Of a stretch of 64,000 nt of DNA, positions 45,223-57,902 are shown in pieces. The DNA is taken from NCBI RefSeq assembly GCF_002775205.1, contig NC_036453.1, forward strand, positions 25,156,713 to 25,220,712. Direction: 5' to 3'. This DNA comes from Xiphophorus maculatus (taxonomy: Eukaryota > Chordata > Actinopteri > Cyprinodontiformes > Poeciliidae). The number at the start of each line of letters is the position of its first letter. Position 1 is the first letter of the stretch. The position numbers were made by a program, and so were the translations under genes. The notes under the pieces are model-generated. The model saw only the letters and a list, made by a program, of their open reading frames with translations, ran no database searches and had not been told where the DNA came from.

Positions 45223-48200
45223 CTATAATACCTGCTCCACTGGTCTCATCTGCACATCTCCGATCTGACAGAAGAAAAAGGAAAAAAAAGAGAGAGAAAT
45301 TAACTTTACCACTTCCAGATCAAAATATGAACAAATGACAGATAAACATACCTGAACATGAGGAGGGGAACTGAGGACAAACGTGACTGCATTGGCTACA
45401 TCATCTGCTTTCAAGCACTAAAAAAGAAAAACAAAGAACCATCCCTGTTGCAAAAGTAGATGACATTACCAAATCAAACTGTTGTGAGAAACATACACAA
45501 ACGCTTACCTTTATACTCTCATAGGCAGCTGCTGCTTTCTCTGGATCACTGTTGTGATGTCGGAAGGCAAACTCGGTCTCCACTATTCCAGGAGATATAC
45601 ACTGCAGGGACAGATAAAACATTACTGCTCAAGGTTCACTCCTCTTTCTTTTCCACCCAGGCTGCCTACAGTGAAAGTTATGACCTTCGTTTGCTACTAA
45701 CGGCGACCCCCCTTGCCCCATGCCCTCCATCTTAGTGGCATTGTGATGGCCGCTCACTCACCGTGGCTCTTATGTGTGTCCTCTGTTCCCGGAGCTCTTG
45801 CCGTATCCCCTCGGTCAGCGCAGTCACAGCGTATTTAGTGGCACAGTAGAAATGCTCATCAGAACTCGGCACAAGTCGGTGCCCGCCCATGCTTTAACAG
45901 GTCAAGAGAGAAAAGAAAGAAGAAACAGGTGAATAATGATATCTCACAGCTTTGCATAAGTTGAGGAACAAATTAGCCACATGAATAGCTAATGTTTTAA
46001 AAGCAACTCACTGCTCCGTATATCAACTTTAATTCAATAAAGACACTAAAAAAGGCTTAATATTCAAAGCTCAAAGGCTGGGCAAAAGCAACACTCCTGA
46101 TATGTTTTTGATGAGGGAATAAAATTAACATGATGTAAAGCTCAAAAATCTATTATAGATAACACTGTCCCTTTAATAAATGAAATTATCTGGAGACTGC
46201 ATTTTAGATTTGCTCAGGTTAACTTTATCTGGAATCTAAAGCTGGTTAACAAAGTAAAAACAAAACAAATCTGTAAGGGGTCAAATACTTTTGAAAACCA
46301 CTGTAAGAAGGGAAAATCTTAAATCGATATCTGTCCCTCCCATTTATTTCTGCATGTGCCAGACTTTACCTTTGTTAATAAATAGTTAAAAATCCACCAT
46401 GAACAAACAGTCCCTTTGTCCTCAGATTGATTGAACAGCTTACCTGTTAATATTGATGATGTGGCCGTCATCCACGTCCCTCTCTTTCATTGATTTGTAG
46501 GCCTCACGGGTGCAGATGGACAAGGCTAAGACGTTCACCTGCAGACAAAGTGAACACCTTCTTCAGCTACTTATTCTAAACCTGCGTGTGAAGTTGTAAT
46601 GTAAAGCATTCGTACGCAATATGCAATTAAAAGGACTAGATTTAACACAAACATGCTTTGATCAGAACTCGGGTTGTATGTCTGGGGTTGTTGTCCTGCT
46701 GGTAGTTGAACCTCCAGTGGGACGACATACATTTTCTTTCAGGATAATTTAGCTCAATCAATATTGCTGAGGAAAAGCCTCCCTATTGGATGATGCCGCC
46801 GCCGCCGCCATGTTTCAGGGGATGGTGTGTTCATGCTGATGTATAGTGTTACACTTTGCATCTAGGCCAAAAAGGTCAATTTTGGTCTCGGCTGAGACAT
46901 GGTTCCTTATGGGAAATATTCAGTTTGACTTCTTGTAACTATCAAGAATATAATTTTTTTTTCAGATAAACTTTTCAGATTTTTATTAAGAAAATAATAA
47001 TAAAAAATAGAACATTGTGTCATACTTTCTTTTCTTTTTCCCGGTTATGTTCTTATGTTGGTCATTACATAAAATTAGGAGTGCACCGATTGCAGTTTTC
47101 TGGCCGATCACCGATATTTAAAAAGCCTGACCTGCCGATTCCAATGGTGATTTATTTTTATTCGGAAATTTGCTAAATATTAGGGATGCACCAATATGAA
47201 AATATCAATATTCAATTTTACTATAGCCATTATGACTAATAATATTTCTTGTATATCTTTACTTCACTGTTGTTTTGACACTTTGAAAAAAGAAAACAGT
47301 CACTGCTTCAGTTAAATTACCCACAATCCTGCGCTACATCCCTGTCTTTGTCACATGACCAAACAAATACCACATGACCAACCTCATCCAGAAACAAATG
47401 GCAACAAACTGGAAATAAATATCGGTTGTTCAATCCAAAAGAAGACCATGACTGATTTCACATGTTAGTTTCGGTCGACTGGCAATCACCCGATTTCTCG
47501 GTGGACCCCGACTGGCTACGACGAGGTGTGAATACTTTTCCAAGGCGCTGAAACATCCTCAGGTGACTCGTGTTCAGGTAATGGCTGCAGCGTTAAACCC
47601 TGTGAACCGACTGCGCCTGTCCAGCTTCTGTCCTCTAAGCTTTTGTACCACGGTGACACTGACTGACATCAGTTTATCGCCAGCGTGGTTGTAACATAGG
47701 GGGAGGTGATCAAACAAGGTCAGCGTACAGATTAAACACGAGCTAAAAATACACCACTGTACACATTCGTGCGGGCTGCCATGACAACAGATGGGAGAGA
47801 GTCACGAATGCTGGACCGTGGAGACAAAGAATTAGAGCGGGAGGGGGGTCTTTGGTGGTCAAGAGCTCGATGAATCAAATTGGCCAGGAGAAATAGTGCC
47901 GGCTTTCATTAGTTTGCCTCTGCTGTGGGAGAGCCAGTGAAGCTGCCTTTGTGTGTGCGTGGTTGGGCGTGTGCGCGCGCGTGTGTGTGTGTGGGCGTGT
48001 GCGGAAGAGAAGCCGTGGGTGTCCACACGACGAGGCTTCAACTCTCGTTTCTTTAACAGCACAAAGTCTACAAACACAACTCTTTGGTTCACATTGGCTG
48101 AGCGTTTCGGCTCCTCCCCTCTCTGCCTGCCTGCTTATGAAGCAACGTGAAAACGATCTCCGACTCTTCCGTTGCGGAAGCCGCGTTTTCGGCTTCATCT

Positions 48201-48425
48201 CTTACGCTCACTTACGTCAATCATGTTCCTCCAGCCCTCCGTTTTCCCGGACAGCAAGGGTTCATTGTGAGCCAGGCCGGCATTGTTGATGCACACATCC
48301 ACCCCTTTGTGAAGGGTTTTGATGGCCGAGAACATGGACAGGATCTCCTCTTCGTTGGACAGGTCACATTTGTAAGGGATGAGTGTGCCGCTGAAGCCCG
48401 CGCTCTGACATTCGGCTGCCAGTTT
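45223..48425 (-). CDS. dhrs11: DHRS11, SDR-family dehydrogenase/reductase member 11 (exons 2 to end; exon 1 not in window)
   Basis: Exons in transcript order: 48425-48216, 46538-46444, 45891-45762, 45601-45509, 45417-45352 and 45264-45223. They give 636 nt, 211 residues plus TAG, all in frame. The sequence tracks human DHRS11: CDLSNEEEILSMFSAIKT, the NNAG motif of the Rossmann core, NVLALSICTREAY, the catalytic YxxxK as YCATK, RATCISPGIVETEFAF, and the tail IGDVQMRPVEQVL. The catalytic Ser codon (human S151) is split by the intron between 46444 and 45891 and is retained as AG|C. The family reduces 3- and 17-ketosteroids and dicarbonyls with NADPH. About 49 N-terminal residues, including the TGxxxGIG cofactor motif, are missing. 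I searched the - strand up to 64000 for that motif without success, so exon 1 is probably beyond the right edge. Confidence 0.94.
46190..46312. mobile_element. Tc1-like transposon terminal fragment
   Basis: The end reads GGGGTCAAATACTTTTGAAAACCACTGTA, the classical outer end of fish Tc1-like elements. It lies in the DHRS11 intron between 45891 and 46444. Confidence 0.5.
46665..46930 (-). pseudogene. Tc1-like transposase remnant
   Basis: On the - strand ETKIDLFGLDAK, then EHTIP and, further on, WRFNYQQDNNPRH match the catalytic core of Tc1-type transposases (the QQDNxPKH block holds the second catalytic Asp). Stops and frame shifts interrupt it, and a (GCC)5 run at 46795-46809 replaces the conserved GGGS codons. 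It is inactive. It lies in the DHRS11 intron between 46538 and 48216. Confidence 0.75.
47090..47260. mobile_element. Two adjacent MITE-like ends
   Basis: GGAGTGCACCGATTGCAGTT..GATCACCGATATTTAAAAAG and, 90 bases on, TTAGGGATGCACCAATATGA are known-looking fish repeat ends with CGAT/ATCGG words. No target duplication is clear. A Tc1-like end (GGTGTGAATACTTTTCCAAG) also occurs near 47525. Confidence 0.4.
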
Positions 48426-48973
48426 CTGAAACACACAAGGTTTGAATTCAGGTTAAGCTCCGTAATCAAGGACAAGAAAACAAAGGATCGAGGGAAGAGC
48501 TAGGAATGATTAACTTACAACGGCATGATAAAAACAAAAAAAAACAAAAACGCCACACCCTTTCAGGCGCCGAGGAAACGGAGAGCGGATAAAAAAAAAA
48601 TTTATATCACACCAGCATCACATCAAAAAAAACTGATATCGCTTCTAATAAAACCCATTTATGACCCAGAGTCATACTAACAGTTGAGTGAAACTCATTA
48701 GGAAGTATGACTGGGAAGCGGATGGGGTCAGGCAGCTTTCCGTTTAGGTCACCATCACGGCGGGCCATGATAAAATCTGACGCGGATCCTCGAGCGAGGC
48801 ACAGCTGCCTTGGTCACCTGGCATCTCGCGCTGCGAGTCGGTTTGACAGGAGGCAGCGTGGGTGATGAAGGTGGAGCTGCTGGTCCACAGAAACGATGTG
48901 CAGCGGCTCACCAGACCGCCTGAATTTATCAATTCAGAGAAATAATCTCTAGGAAAATTTCTTACAGTCCATC

Positions 48974-49475
48974 TAGGCCTGTCACCACAACAAATTTTAC
49001 TGGACGATAAATTGCCCTAGAAATAATTGCGATAAAAGATCATTTTATCATTTTGAGACCATTTTCAACTAATAATAGTAATAATGGCATATAAATGCAA
49101 TCCATCCACTAACATAAAGATTTAAAAAACTTTAATTTCTAAAGAACACTTAACACCGGAGAACATTTTTTATATCCAAAATTAACAAACAAACAATTAA
49201 AACAACAGTATTTAAGAAGGATTATTAAGTCTCTCTGACCAAAACTGCATTTCAAAAAATAATAAATCATTCAGCTTGTACAGCTGAATGAAAACAGAAA
49301 ACAGGCAAACATGCAACTGCTTCGTATTGGATGTCAAAAGTTTGCAGTGTTTCTCAAAATAGCTGATATTCAACGATGTTAAAAGGGGAGCATATCTGTA
49401 AAGACTGTTATCCAAATGAGAATTATCATGCTCATTTCAACTTATCTTGCCATTAAGGGATTTATTGCTTATTGT
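48974..49475 (+). mobile_element. Interspersed repeat family C, copy 2
   Basis: It starts TAGGCCTGTCACCACAAC and shares GATAAATTGCCC..GAAATAATTGCG, TTTTGAGACCATTTTCAACT and AGGCAAACATGCAACTGCTT-like blocks with 55775-56350. Confidence 0.6.
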
Positions 49476-50445
49476 ACCATGCTAAGTTATAATAATGATG
49501 GGTTTTTATAGAAAATCTAAAGTTGTGATATTTTCTTGTTATACATATTGTGCTCACAGGCCCTTTGTTCTTGGTGTAACCACACCCTTTGTTTTTAATT
49601 GTAGCATGTTTTAATCGACAGATTGAGCATGTTGTAAAGATAGGTCTTGGCAATGGTTCTATATTGCAATAAATCAGAAAATGTTTCGGGAATGCTTTGA
49701 ACTTTATAACATCTAATAATAAGATTAAAACCAAGATAAAATTGGTAGCATGTTTACATGTGGCTTTGACTTTCTGTTAAACATTTGGTCCAAGACTAAC
49801 GTTTACTAATCTATTGCGACATTAGGGACATTTTTTTTTCCAATAGTTATTGTTAATAACTACAATTACTTGATTCTTATAAAAATTCTGTATTTATAAT
49901 CAGGACGGGACAGAATTAAAGGATAATTTCGGTTCCTTCTCCAACAAAACGTGTGATGGTGTGTACATCCTATGTATCCCTTAGTGTGAACCAGTTTCCC
50001 TTCTTCCTCTAAGCTGTTTAACTCAGATTATCCACAAAGAAATCATTATCTGAACAAAGCTGTCAAAAGGTCAAAACACTGTAAATAAAGAGCCAGGCAT
50101 AAAGCGCTACGCATCAACTAGATGGGTGGTCGCCTCGCTCACTTCTCACATTAGTTGTCATGTGCGACAACCGATGTGTTCAGCAGCAGAAAACATCTTT
50201 AGAAGTTAAATATCCGAGTAGCGGTTAGAACAAAGCTGGTAGCGACACGTGTCAGTGAATCCACGCAGGGACGGACCCTCAGGCTGGACGCTGCCTGGTT
50301 GAGGAACTCGGGTTTTATTGAGAGCGGAGGTTGAAGCGATGGGGAAGCGGGGCCAGACTTTTGTTTGAGAGAAGGATTTAGTTGTGTTACCGAGGCTGAA
50401 GAGGGAGCAGCAGAGCAAACAGGCTGTGATCAGAGTCCAACTTAC

Positions 50446-50604
50446 AGGAAGTCTCAGGCTGTGAATCTCTGCGTGGTTGAGGATGTGGGTGTGTTCTGGC
50501 AATGGCTGTTCTGCTGTGGTCAGTACCAGCCACAGATATGCAACCAGGCCTGAAAGCTCGAACAGCAGCAAACGTATGAATCCCAGGTGGTTGAATTTCA
50601 CCAT
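50446..50604 (-). other. Unrecognised ORF start with a hydrophobic segment and consensus splice donor
   Basis: On the - strand an ATG at 50604 opens 53 codons ending at CCT|GTAAGT (donor at 50445-50444). The frame stays open without splicing to 50206 (132 codons). The peptide starts MVKFNHLGFIRLLLFELSG and has a hydrophobic run of about 20 residues that could be a signal anchor or membrane segment. I do not recognise it. The local base composition is less AT-rich than the surroundings. It lies in the presumed long first intron of DHRS11, on the same strand, and the donor is in the same phase (0) as the DHRS11 exon at 48425. Chance ORFs of this length occur elsewhere in the window, so this is weak. 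Confidence 0.2.
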
Positions 50605-50654
50605 TAGATCTTGTAGTCATTTTTTAATTGTTAACACAGGATGTTTTCAAACGC

Positions 50655-51190
50655 GATAGTACGGTAGACTCAGTTTGTTTGGGGACCAAAGTTAGGACAT
50701 TTGTTACATTTCCTCTCTGGTGCGGTTAATTTGACACACTGCACTGTGTCAAATTAACCAAACCCTTTAAAAAACCTGTTCCCCCCCTTCACCTGTGGCG
50801 GCACTGCACCAACAAACACTGAATGAAACGATATGAAAACCTCTCAAGAAGAAATGAGCGCAACTTCCTTCTATATGAAATGTAAACAAAAACGGTGAGA
50901 TTTTAATTGGTGTAGGATTTCTTCTGGTAAAGGATCACGAGCCATTTCTTACACTACCGCTAGATTTGTGCCTTTGTTTAGGCAGAATGCCTTGCTTCCT
51001 GTTATAGTTCGCTTCCTGTTTTTGGAGCGGTCTCCAGTCTGCTTGGCATTCACATATGCATTGGAACCGCACCAGAGTCCACTTCAACCAAACAACAACC
51101 TAGGTCTTTAGGCGGACCAGAGTTAGATTTTTTTGGTCCGCATCAGAGTTTGATTGCGCATTTAGTATTCTGCCATGAACAAACTGGACT
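50655..51190. mobile_element. Inverted-ended DNA-transposon-like repeat
   Basis: CTGGTGCGGTT near 50718 is matched by AACCGCACCAG near 51066. Outer parts CAGTTTGTTTGGGGACC and GGTCCGCATCAGAGTTTG are partly inverted. The ends are decayed and no target duplication is visible. Confidence 0.45.
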
Positions 51191-51904
51191 TTCTGGGCAA
51201 ACAAAATAGAATTCAATGTGTGAATTCTAGCCCATGAACCCACAAAATCCAATACATTGAAGCTTTTGGATGTGTAAAAGTTTCAGTGGTATGCAGGATA
51301 TTTTCGCAAAACACTGAAATTAAATCCCTAGCCTGTAATCCCGGCAAAGTGAAGAACATGTTGCACACCATCAAGTTCTGCATCATGACCATCAATCATT
51401 CATCCTTCCAGGTTGGACAGGTGTCGATGGATGAACGAAACACCTTCTCTGAGCGGTGAAAAGAGATAAAAATAGGGATAACGAAGCGCTACGGGCAGAG
51501 AGCTTTAGGGTGTGAGACTGATCGATACCTCAAGGCAGCAGCGACGAGCACAGATAACTGAGAAATTAGATTTGACTCGGGATGGCTGAGTAGCTCTCTC
51601 GAACAAATGAGGGATTGTGTTATCAGACACAGTGTCTCCTCTTTGCTCCCTGCAAAGACGGGTGGGTGTCCAAAAGTGATTAAAATGGCAAAGAAAAATA
51701 TGTAGCCACTAGCCACACAGCTACATAGGCAACAGTTCTTCCGTTCTGTTTCCAAAGTCCACGTCTTAAGCAAATGTGGCACATAAAACAATTATGCTGT
51801 CATATTACATCTTCATCTTCGTTATGGAGGAAGGACGAGAGGAAGGGAGGGAGCGCTGATATCGAAAAGTGAACCAGAATGAGAGCATGAGAAAAAGAAT
51901 AGAG

Positions 51905-52725
51905 ACTAAGGACTTGTCCACATGAAGCCGAGTCTTTAGAAAAAACAAATATCTGCCACGTCGCTATAAAAGATAATGTCTTACACATGAGATCGTTTTC
52001 AAAAAAGATTTCATTCACATGAGCGTGCACAAATACGTCCCGGAGCGTTGCTTTAAATATGCCAAACACATAGGGGGCAGTGTAGCACAAAGCTAAAACC
52101 TGTCAGCCAATCAGATTGCTTCAAAACAACCTTGACTTCCTGTTAGGAATTAAACATGGTGCCAGGAGGTTCCTTGGTGTGTACAGATATACAAGTTGTA
52201 CTAGTTTTAAGTAGCATATTATAGGACTGTGTGCAACTAATGATTATTTTAGTAATCAATTAATCTATTGATTATTCTGATGATTAATACATCAAAAATG
52301 GCACTTTTTCATTTAACCACTTCAGCCTTTTTTTTTTTATACATTTCAACAAATGGCAATGTTTTGAGTCGGTATACTCCAGTTAACGTCTAATCGATTA
52401 CTAAATTAGTTGATGAGGATTTCAATCATTTCAGCCCTAACATATTAGAATACAACGTTAATTAAACAAAAGACGTCAATTGTGTCAAAGCAAGCATGTA
52501 TTTATATACACTATTTGTAGCAGACTGCATTGAGTGGAATCCTACATTTCCGTTTTTACATTTACACACGCAAACACAAATATACAGTTTTCTCAAAGCT
52601 ATACTTTGGTCAGAGTTTTTATAAACAATCGGTTGATATCAAACAGCGTTTTTGTGTAGACGAAAGGCCAAAACACAAATATGTGCTGGTTTTCCAGATA
52701 TTTGGCTACATGTGGACTAGGCCTA
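51905..52725. mobile_element. Older inverted-ended repeat containing a nested element
   Basis: The left end GGACTTGTCCACATGAAGCC and right end GGCTACATGTGGACTAGGCC are inverted repeats. A family B copy (52222-52439) is inserted inside, so this repeat is the older of the two. Confidence 0.55.
52222..52439 (+). mobile_element. Interspersed repeat family B, copy 4, with near-perfect 8-bp target duplication
   Basis: It begins TAGGACTGTGTGCAACTAAT and ends TTTCAGCCCTA. The flanks GCATATTA (52214-52221) and ACATATTA (52440-52447) match at 7 of 8 positions. This supports hAT-type transposition for the family. Confidence 0.7.
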
Positions 52726-53449
52726 AGAGGTGTAGCGCATAAAGACCAAGTAGCTTCCGGGCTGCTTTAGCTTTGAGACTGGACATATTGAAAGCAGGAG
52801 AAGCTCAAAATAACACCAAAGAAATCATAAAATCATCTCTCATTTAAACCTGAATTCCTCTAAACATGTTCATTCACTGAAAATGTAGAGAAATTCTTAT
52901 TTTCTCAACATTTTTATTGACAGAGAGACACAATCAGAGAGGCCACAGGGGACACCAGGCTGTGTAATCAGAAAGGCAGAGGAATGGATGGGACAGTTGT
53001 GCACTTATCTCTTTTCCAAACTGCAACACTAAGCTAAAAGGTCTAAAGGTTGAACAGGGTGGGTTTACGACACTCCCATTAAGACTGTGCAATCATCCAA
53101 GGAGATAAGGGGAGTGATCACAATATCTGTTAGTAACTAGGCTCGGTGATAAATCGGAGTTCCCTCCCATCAGTGGAGCAAAGTCAAAAGTCTAACAGAC
53201 CTGTGACACTGTGCGACTTTACATCAAAAATAGCGGTTTTCATGAAGAACTTTTAGCTTAATGTTCAAATAAGAAAATTAAAAAAAACTATTGCAGTCAC
53301 ATGTCACCAAAAATACAAAGGCGCTTTACAGACAATCTAAGCTCTCTGGAAAGAAAAAAGTGATCTGAAAAAGTAGCAATCATTTGTAGTCAGCCACTGT
53401 ACTCTGAGATCCCTAAATGAAATCCAATGCAACTGTTTTCAAAGGGCAT

Positions 53450-53690
53450 CTCAAAGGCTAAGAAGAGTAATGTAAGGGAATATTTATCGTGAACAAATGT
53501 TGTCACATTTGTGACCGAGAAACACAACAGATGGGTCAAGGAGGAAGTTATGAAGAAGTTTAAAGTAAGATTAAGTCATAAAACAATATCAAAAGTTTTG
53601 AACATTTCACAGAACTGTCTCCAACCCATTATCAGCAAAATGGAAACCACACAACTGCAAAACTAAGACATGGCGTACTACCCTTTTCCT
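53450..53690 (+). pseudogene. Tc1-like transposase N-terminal remnant
   Basis: The DNA GAGGAAGTTATGAAGAAGTT..AACATTTCACAGAACTGTC and CACACAACTGCAAAACTAAG matches the helix-turn-helix portion of a fish Tc1-like transposase as I remember it. Only this N-terminal part is present, and it is degenerate. Confidence 0.55.
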
Positions 53691-53777
53691 TCTACTTTAT
53701 GTTAGTCTTTCACATACTATCCTCATAAAACACACTGAAGTTGTAATAGACAAAAAAACAGAACCCAAAATGAAGAA

Positions 53778-54120
53778 GCAGCATTCAGTTTTTATGCTCC
53801 TCTAATCTGGAACAAACTTTCAGAAAACTAATAAAAACCTCCTGTGAAAGGTAAAAACCCACCTCCTGTGGCTGGTTCATAATAACTGGAACACTAATCA
53901 ATATATTTGATGTATATTTATTTTCTTGATGATACAAATTCTAATGTTTTTATTGCTTGTGTCATAATTGGTTAGCTTACATAATTTAGATCAACATTAG
54001 ATTCTTCTTCTGCTCTTTCCTTTGGTTTGTTATTTTGTTTGTATTGTCTTTTAAATCCTGTAAAGCACTTTGTATTGCCTTGTTGCTGAAAATGTGCTAT
54101 ATAAATAAAATTACCTTTAC
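53778..54120 (+). mobile_element. L2 LINE: ORF2 C-terminus and 3' tail
   Basis: The + frame reads [17 protein letters not shown], the conserved C-terminus of L2 ORF2. A 3' UTR follows with GTAAAGCACTTTGTATTGCC...GTGCTATATAAATAAAATTA, the typical L2 end. Stops show it is dead. Confidence 0.75.
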
Positions 54121-55774
54121 TATGTTTTTGTTGTTTCTGAAATGTGCTACGCAAATAACCTTGCCTTGACAAAAGCTGGTTGTGTTTATAATACTACTAT
54201 TTATATAAGTTTCAAGTTCCAGTTCTAACCTTCTGAAACAAATACTCTCCTGCTACCAAACCGACAGTAATCATGCGACACTACTCTCTCAAGCGATAGG
54301 CTGCCTGTGCTCCTCATTCATGCCATTCAATCAACAGACTCTGCAGCCTGGATACCAGAAGTGAGTCGCGGCACAGCGCATGCTGAGATGGGAGAAAACA
54401 AGGAAAACAGACCCAGGAGGACCCCATGGAGACAAAGTTGATCTGACACAGTCCAAACTGGAACGCCTTTCAAACGCGGCCAACTAAAGGGGGCTCGGTG
54501 TATTCAGCCTCAGAGCTTCTAGTAGACATAAAAAGCCTTCCAAAATCAGACAAACACTCGCTAACAACGACAATTTGGCTGCTGGTGAAGAGAAAAATAA
54601 AATCTATTTGCATTCATCCCTTGTTTCTCTGAACACTGAACTTGATGAACTCTACTGTGTCAGTATTTGTATTTGAAAAGATATGTATATCTGTGTGTGT
54701 ATATATATATATATATCGATTACATTATACGTCATATTTCTGTTCATTTTCTGATCAAAATGAACAGAAAATTCATCCGATAAAATCTTCAATAATTTCA
54801 CAGAACTTAACCTCTCATGATCAGCTAAGCAAGGTTGGTGGCATCACCTAACTCACTCATTCACTCTTTGGTTACCTAGCAACACCCTGGTGAGTAACTT
54901 GCGCAGCAGTAGTTTCATGTTTTTGCCACCGTGCCTCATAACTGCTTATAAATAAAAAAACAACGTGGAGTGAAGGGAGAAAATGAGTAAAACATGTCAA
55001 GAGTAAACTGTGGATAAGGCAGGAAAGGTCACGCCACCAGTTTAGCAGTAATTCAGATATTTAAAACAAAAAATGAATCCTTAATTACTGACACCGGCCG
55101 ATATGAAACGCTAATACCGTGATGTTTTTCTGCCACGTCATCCAGCCCTGTTTAAAGGTTTCCATTCACTCCTCTCGCTCCGCCACACGTTCCATTACAT
55201 GTGCTGACCTGCTCCTATAGCTGTACTAAACAAATTAACATTCCTGCAATATATTTCACCCTCGCGCATCAGAGCAGCTTCTTGAAACATCGCACATGCT
55301 GCTGGCATCTCACAAGTCACACGACTGGAGAAGAGCGTGCAGTGACAGACAGAAAGTGTTTCCATATACGATTGTTGGAGGCTCAAAAAGGAAATATTAG
55401 TGAGCGTAAATCTTAAATCCTGAAATATGAAAACAGTGGAGCGGCCATATGTGATTTGAAACAACTCTCTATATACAATGCTTTCATTTGATTTATCAGG
55501 ATATGAGAAATTATGTTTGTTTTGTTTTTTTAATTGTGCTGATGCAACTGAAATGTCCCACAAGAGCAGAACCCATGGAAACAAAATGGATTATTCAGGT
55601 ATATGTTGTCCTTCCAGCCAAAGCGGAAAATGTGCTGCCAGTGGGAAGGCTTTCTGCTTGGGTGAAACTGACGAGGTGAAGACGCCGCAAGGTAACCTGA
55701 CGAGTTAAAGAAGAAAAAAAAAAAACAGCAGAAAAAGCTGGAATTGTAACAAACATTTTTTTACAAACTCAATA

Positions 55775-56350
55775 TAGGCCTGTCACAATAACAAATTTTG
55801 TTGGAGTATAAATTGCCCCTGAAATTATTGCGGTTAACAAAAACACTGTCATTTTGAGACCATTTTCAACTAATAAAGTAATAATAATAATGATGTATTA
55901 AGGCAAATAAACCCTCTCAAACATAAAGAAAACTTAATTACTACAGAACTACTCAACTACAGAACTGGAAAAAATGTTAAATATCAAAGAAATAAAGAAA
56001 GCAACTTGAAACAACAGCAATTAAATAGAATTATGATGTCGATGTAAACAAAATTACATTTCAAGAAATAATAATCATACAAATTAAATCAGGAAAACAG
56101 GCAAAAGCTGCCTGTTAGGTAAACGAACTACTTCGCACTGGGTGTCAAATGTTTACATCATTTTTCAAAATGTAGTAATTCAGATATGTAAAACAAAAAA
56201 TGAATACGGAGATCATCTGATTCTCCGAATTCTTATCTAAGCTTAAAAGCTTAGATAAGAGCATATCTTTACCGATTGTTGTCCAAATGGAAATGACCAT
56301 ACTCATTTTAATTTAACATGCAATTAACTGATTTATTGCTCACCTTGCCA
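55775..56350 (+). mobile_element. Interspersed repeat family C, copy 3
   Basis: It starts TAGGCCTGTCACAATAAC and is collinear with 48974-49475, including the CCAAATGGAAATGACCATAC block near its right end. A Tc1-like end (GTAAATACTTTTGCAAGAAG) follows at about 56490. Confidence 0.6.
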
Positions 56351-57902
56351 CACCTTTCAGATTCTTATTTGTAAATTAAATGAAAAATAATTGTGACTAC
56401 TTCACAATTATGGACTGCTCTTTGCTGTCCTAGCAATACGAACCTCGATAGACTACGTTTCGAAATGCGGAAAAGTTTACTGGGTGTAAATACTTTTGCA
56501 AGAAGCTAAAAAAAGAGGTTAGCAAAATAAGGCTAAAAGGTATGAAACAAAGGAAGTACAGCTGTCTCATTTGACCCACTTTCAGTCAACGGGACGAATT
56601 TGTCACTGTGACACTAGAAGACAGGCTGTCTAGACACAACCCACAGGAGATGACTGAGGCAGTCTATGTGTCTGAAAACGGAGATACTTAATGTGTCACC
56701 TCAGATTCTGAAGCATGACTGAGCAGCTTCTCCTGCCTCCCTCAGAACGGGCGCAGAGTGGAGCCAGATCAGCCGAGGTCTCCCATCAAGCTTCTAACTC
56801 ACCTGCCAAGAGCTTTCAGGCTTAATTCAAGATTAACTCCAGGCAAATTAAGGATGCTTAGGCAGAGAAACCAGTGAGAGACCAAACGCCTTCAGAGCTA
56901 CAAAGAGGCCCAGAGTCACAAGTATGTTGAAATGAAGTGGGAAGGTATGCGGAAACTTGTAAAGATATCGCGCTTTTCTGCATCTTTCCTCAAACAAATG
57001 TAGTCTCAAAAGAAAAAGAAAAAACTATTCTGCCTTGTTCTGTTTTTGTCAGATGTCTCCTAAACATATATGATTACTGCTGGTCATTTGGGATTGGTAA
57101 ACATGATGGAGAAAGAAATTTTGGGGAAAAAATAAAATAATTGAGAGAAATTCTGAAACATTTTAGCTACAAAATGGTTCAATATGACATATCTGAGCAA
57201 GAATGTGACTAATCCAGCATAGGCTGTGCTGCAGGTGCAGGCATGGTAAGGCCGACTGGCCTCATTATGTCTCAGAACTTTTTAGTGGAAGTACAGCTGC
57301 AAACATTGTGGGACTTTGAAATCAACTTCATGGAAAAGCTCAATGGAATCATGTGTGTTTTTTTAAGTAATTAAATGAAAATGACTGCTAAATATTATTA
57401 ATAATCAAATTTAACCTTTCCAGTCTGCCCTGGTTTTCTTCACTAACAAATTTAATGGCTTTCACTTAAATTCATCTAGCAATTTCTCTCTATATATATT
57501 AAACGTTTTGCTGCAGCTGTGTAGAACCTCTTTACAGGAGAGATTTGATGAAAACATACAAAACAACAACAAAAACAATAAATAGAAATACTCAAAAAAA
57601 ACTCTGACCAGCTGCCTTGTGTCACCATTGGGACGCGAGCATGAAAGTTTCTTCAGAGAGGAAGATTTAATCTTGATTAAATACAAATTTAGAAGAAAAC
57701 AGGTAGAAAAACTGACCATGTCATGATTTCATTGGTAACCAACTATAAAGCGAGTTGGACTGATTTCACATAAAAGTCTGAGGTCAACAATCTTTACCAT
57801 CCAGAGAGCAAATTCTGCTTGGCAAGTCCAAAATAATGATAATAATAAAATCACAACTCTTTAATTCAATTCAATTTTTAATTTTTTTGGTATATTTGTA
57901 AT

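Noticed and set aside
45762..45891. Loss of the catalytic serine in DHRS11 (MGG where human has MSG)
   Set aside because: By counting on the human sequence the catalytic serine is S151, two residues earlier. It is retained here as a codon split across the intron (AG|C).
55195..55708. ORFs of 60-129 codons on both strands near 55.5 kb
   Set aside because: No domain, no splice sites in a consistent frame, overlapping frames on both strands.
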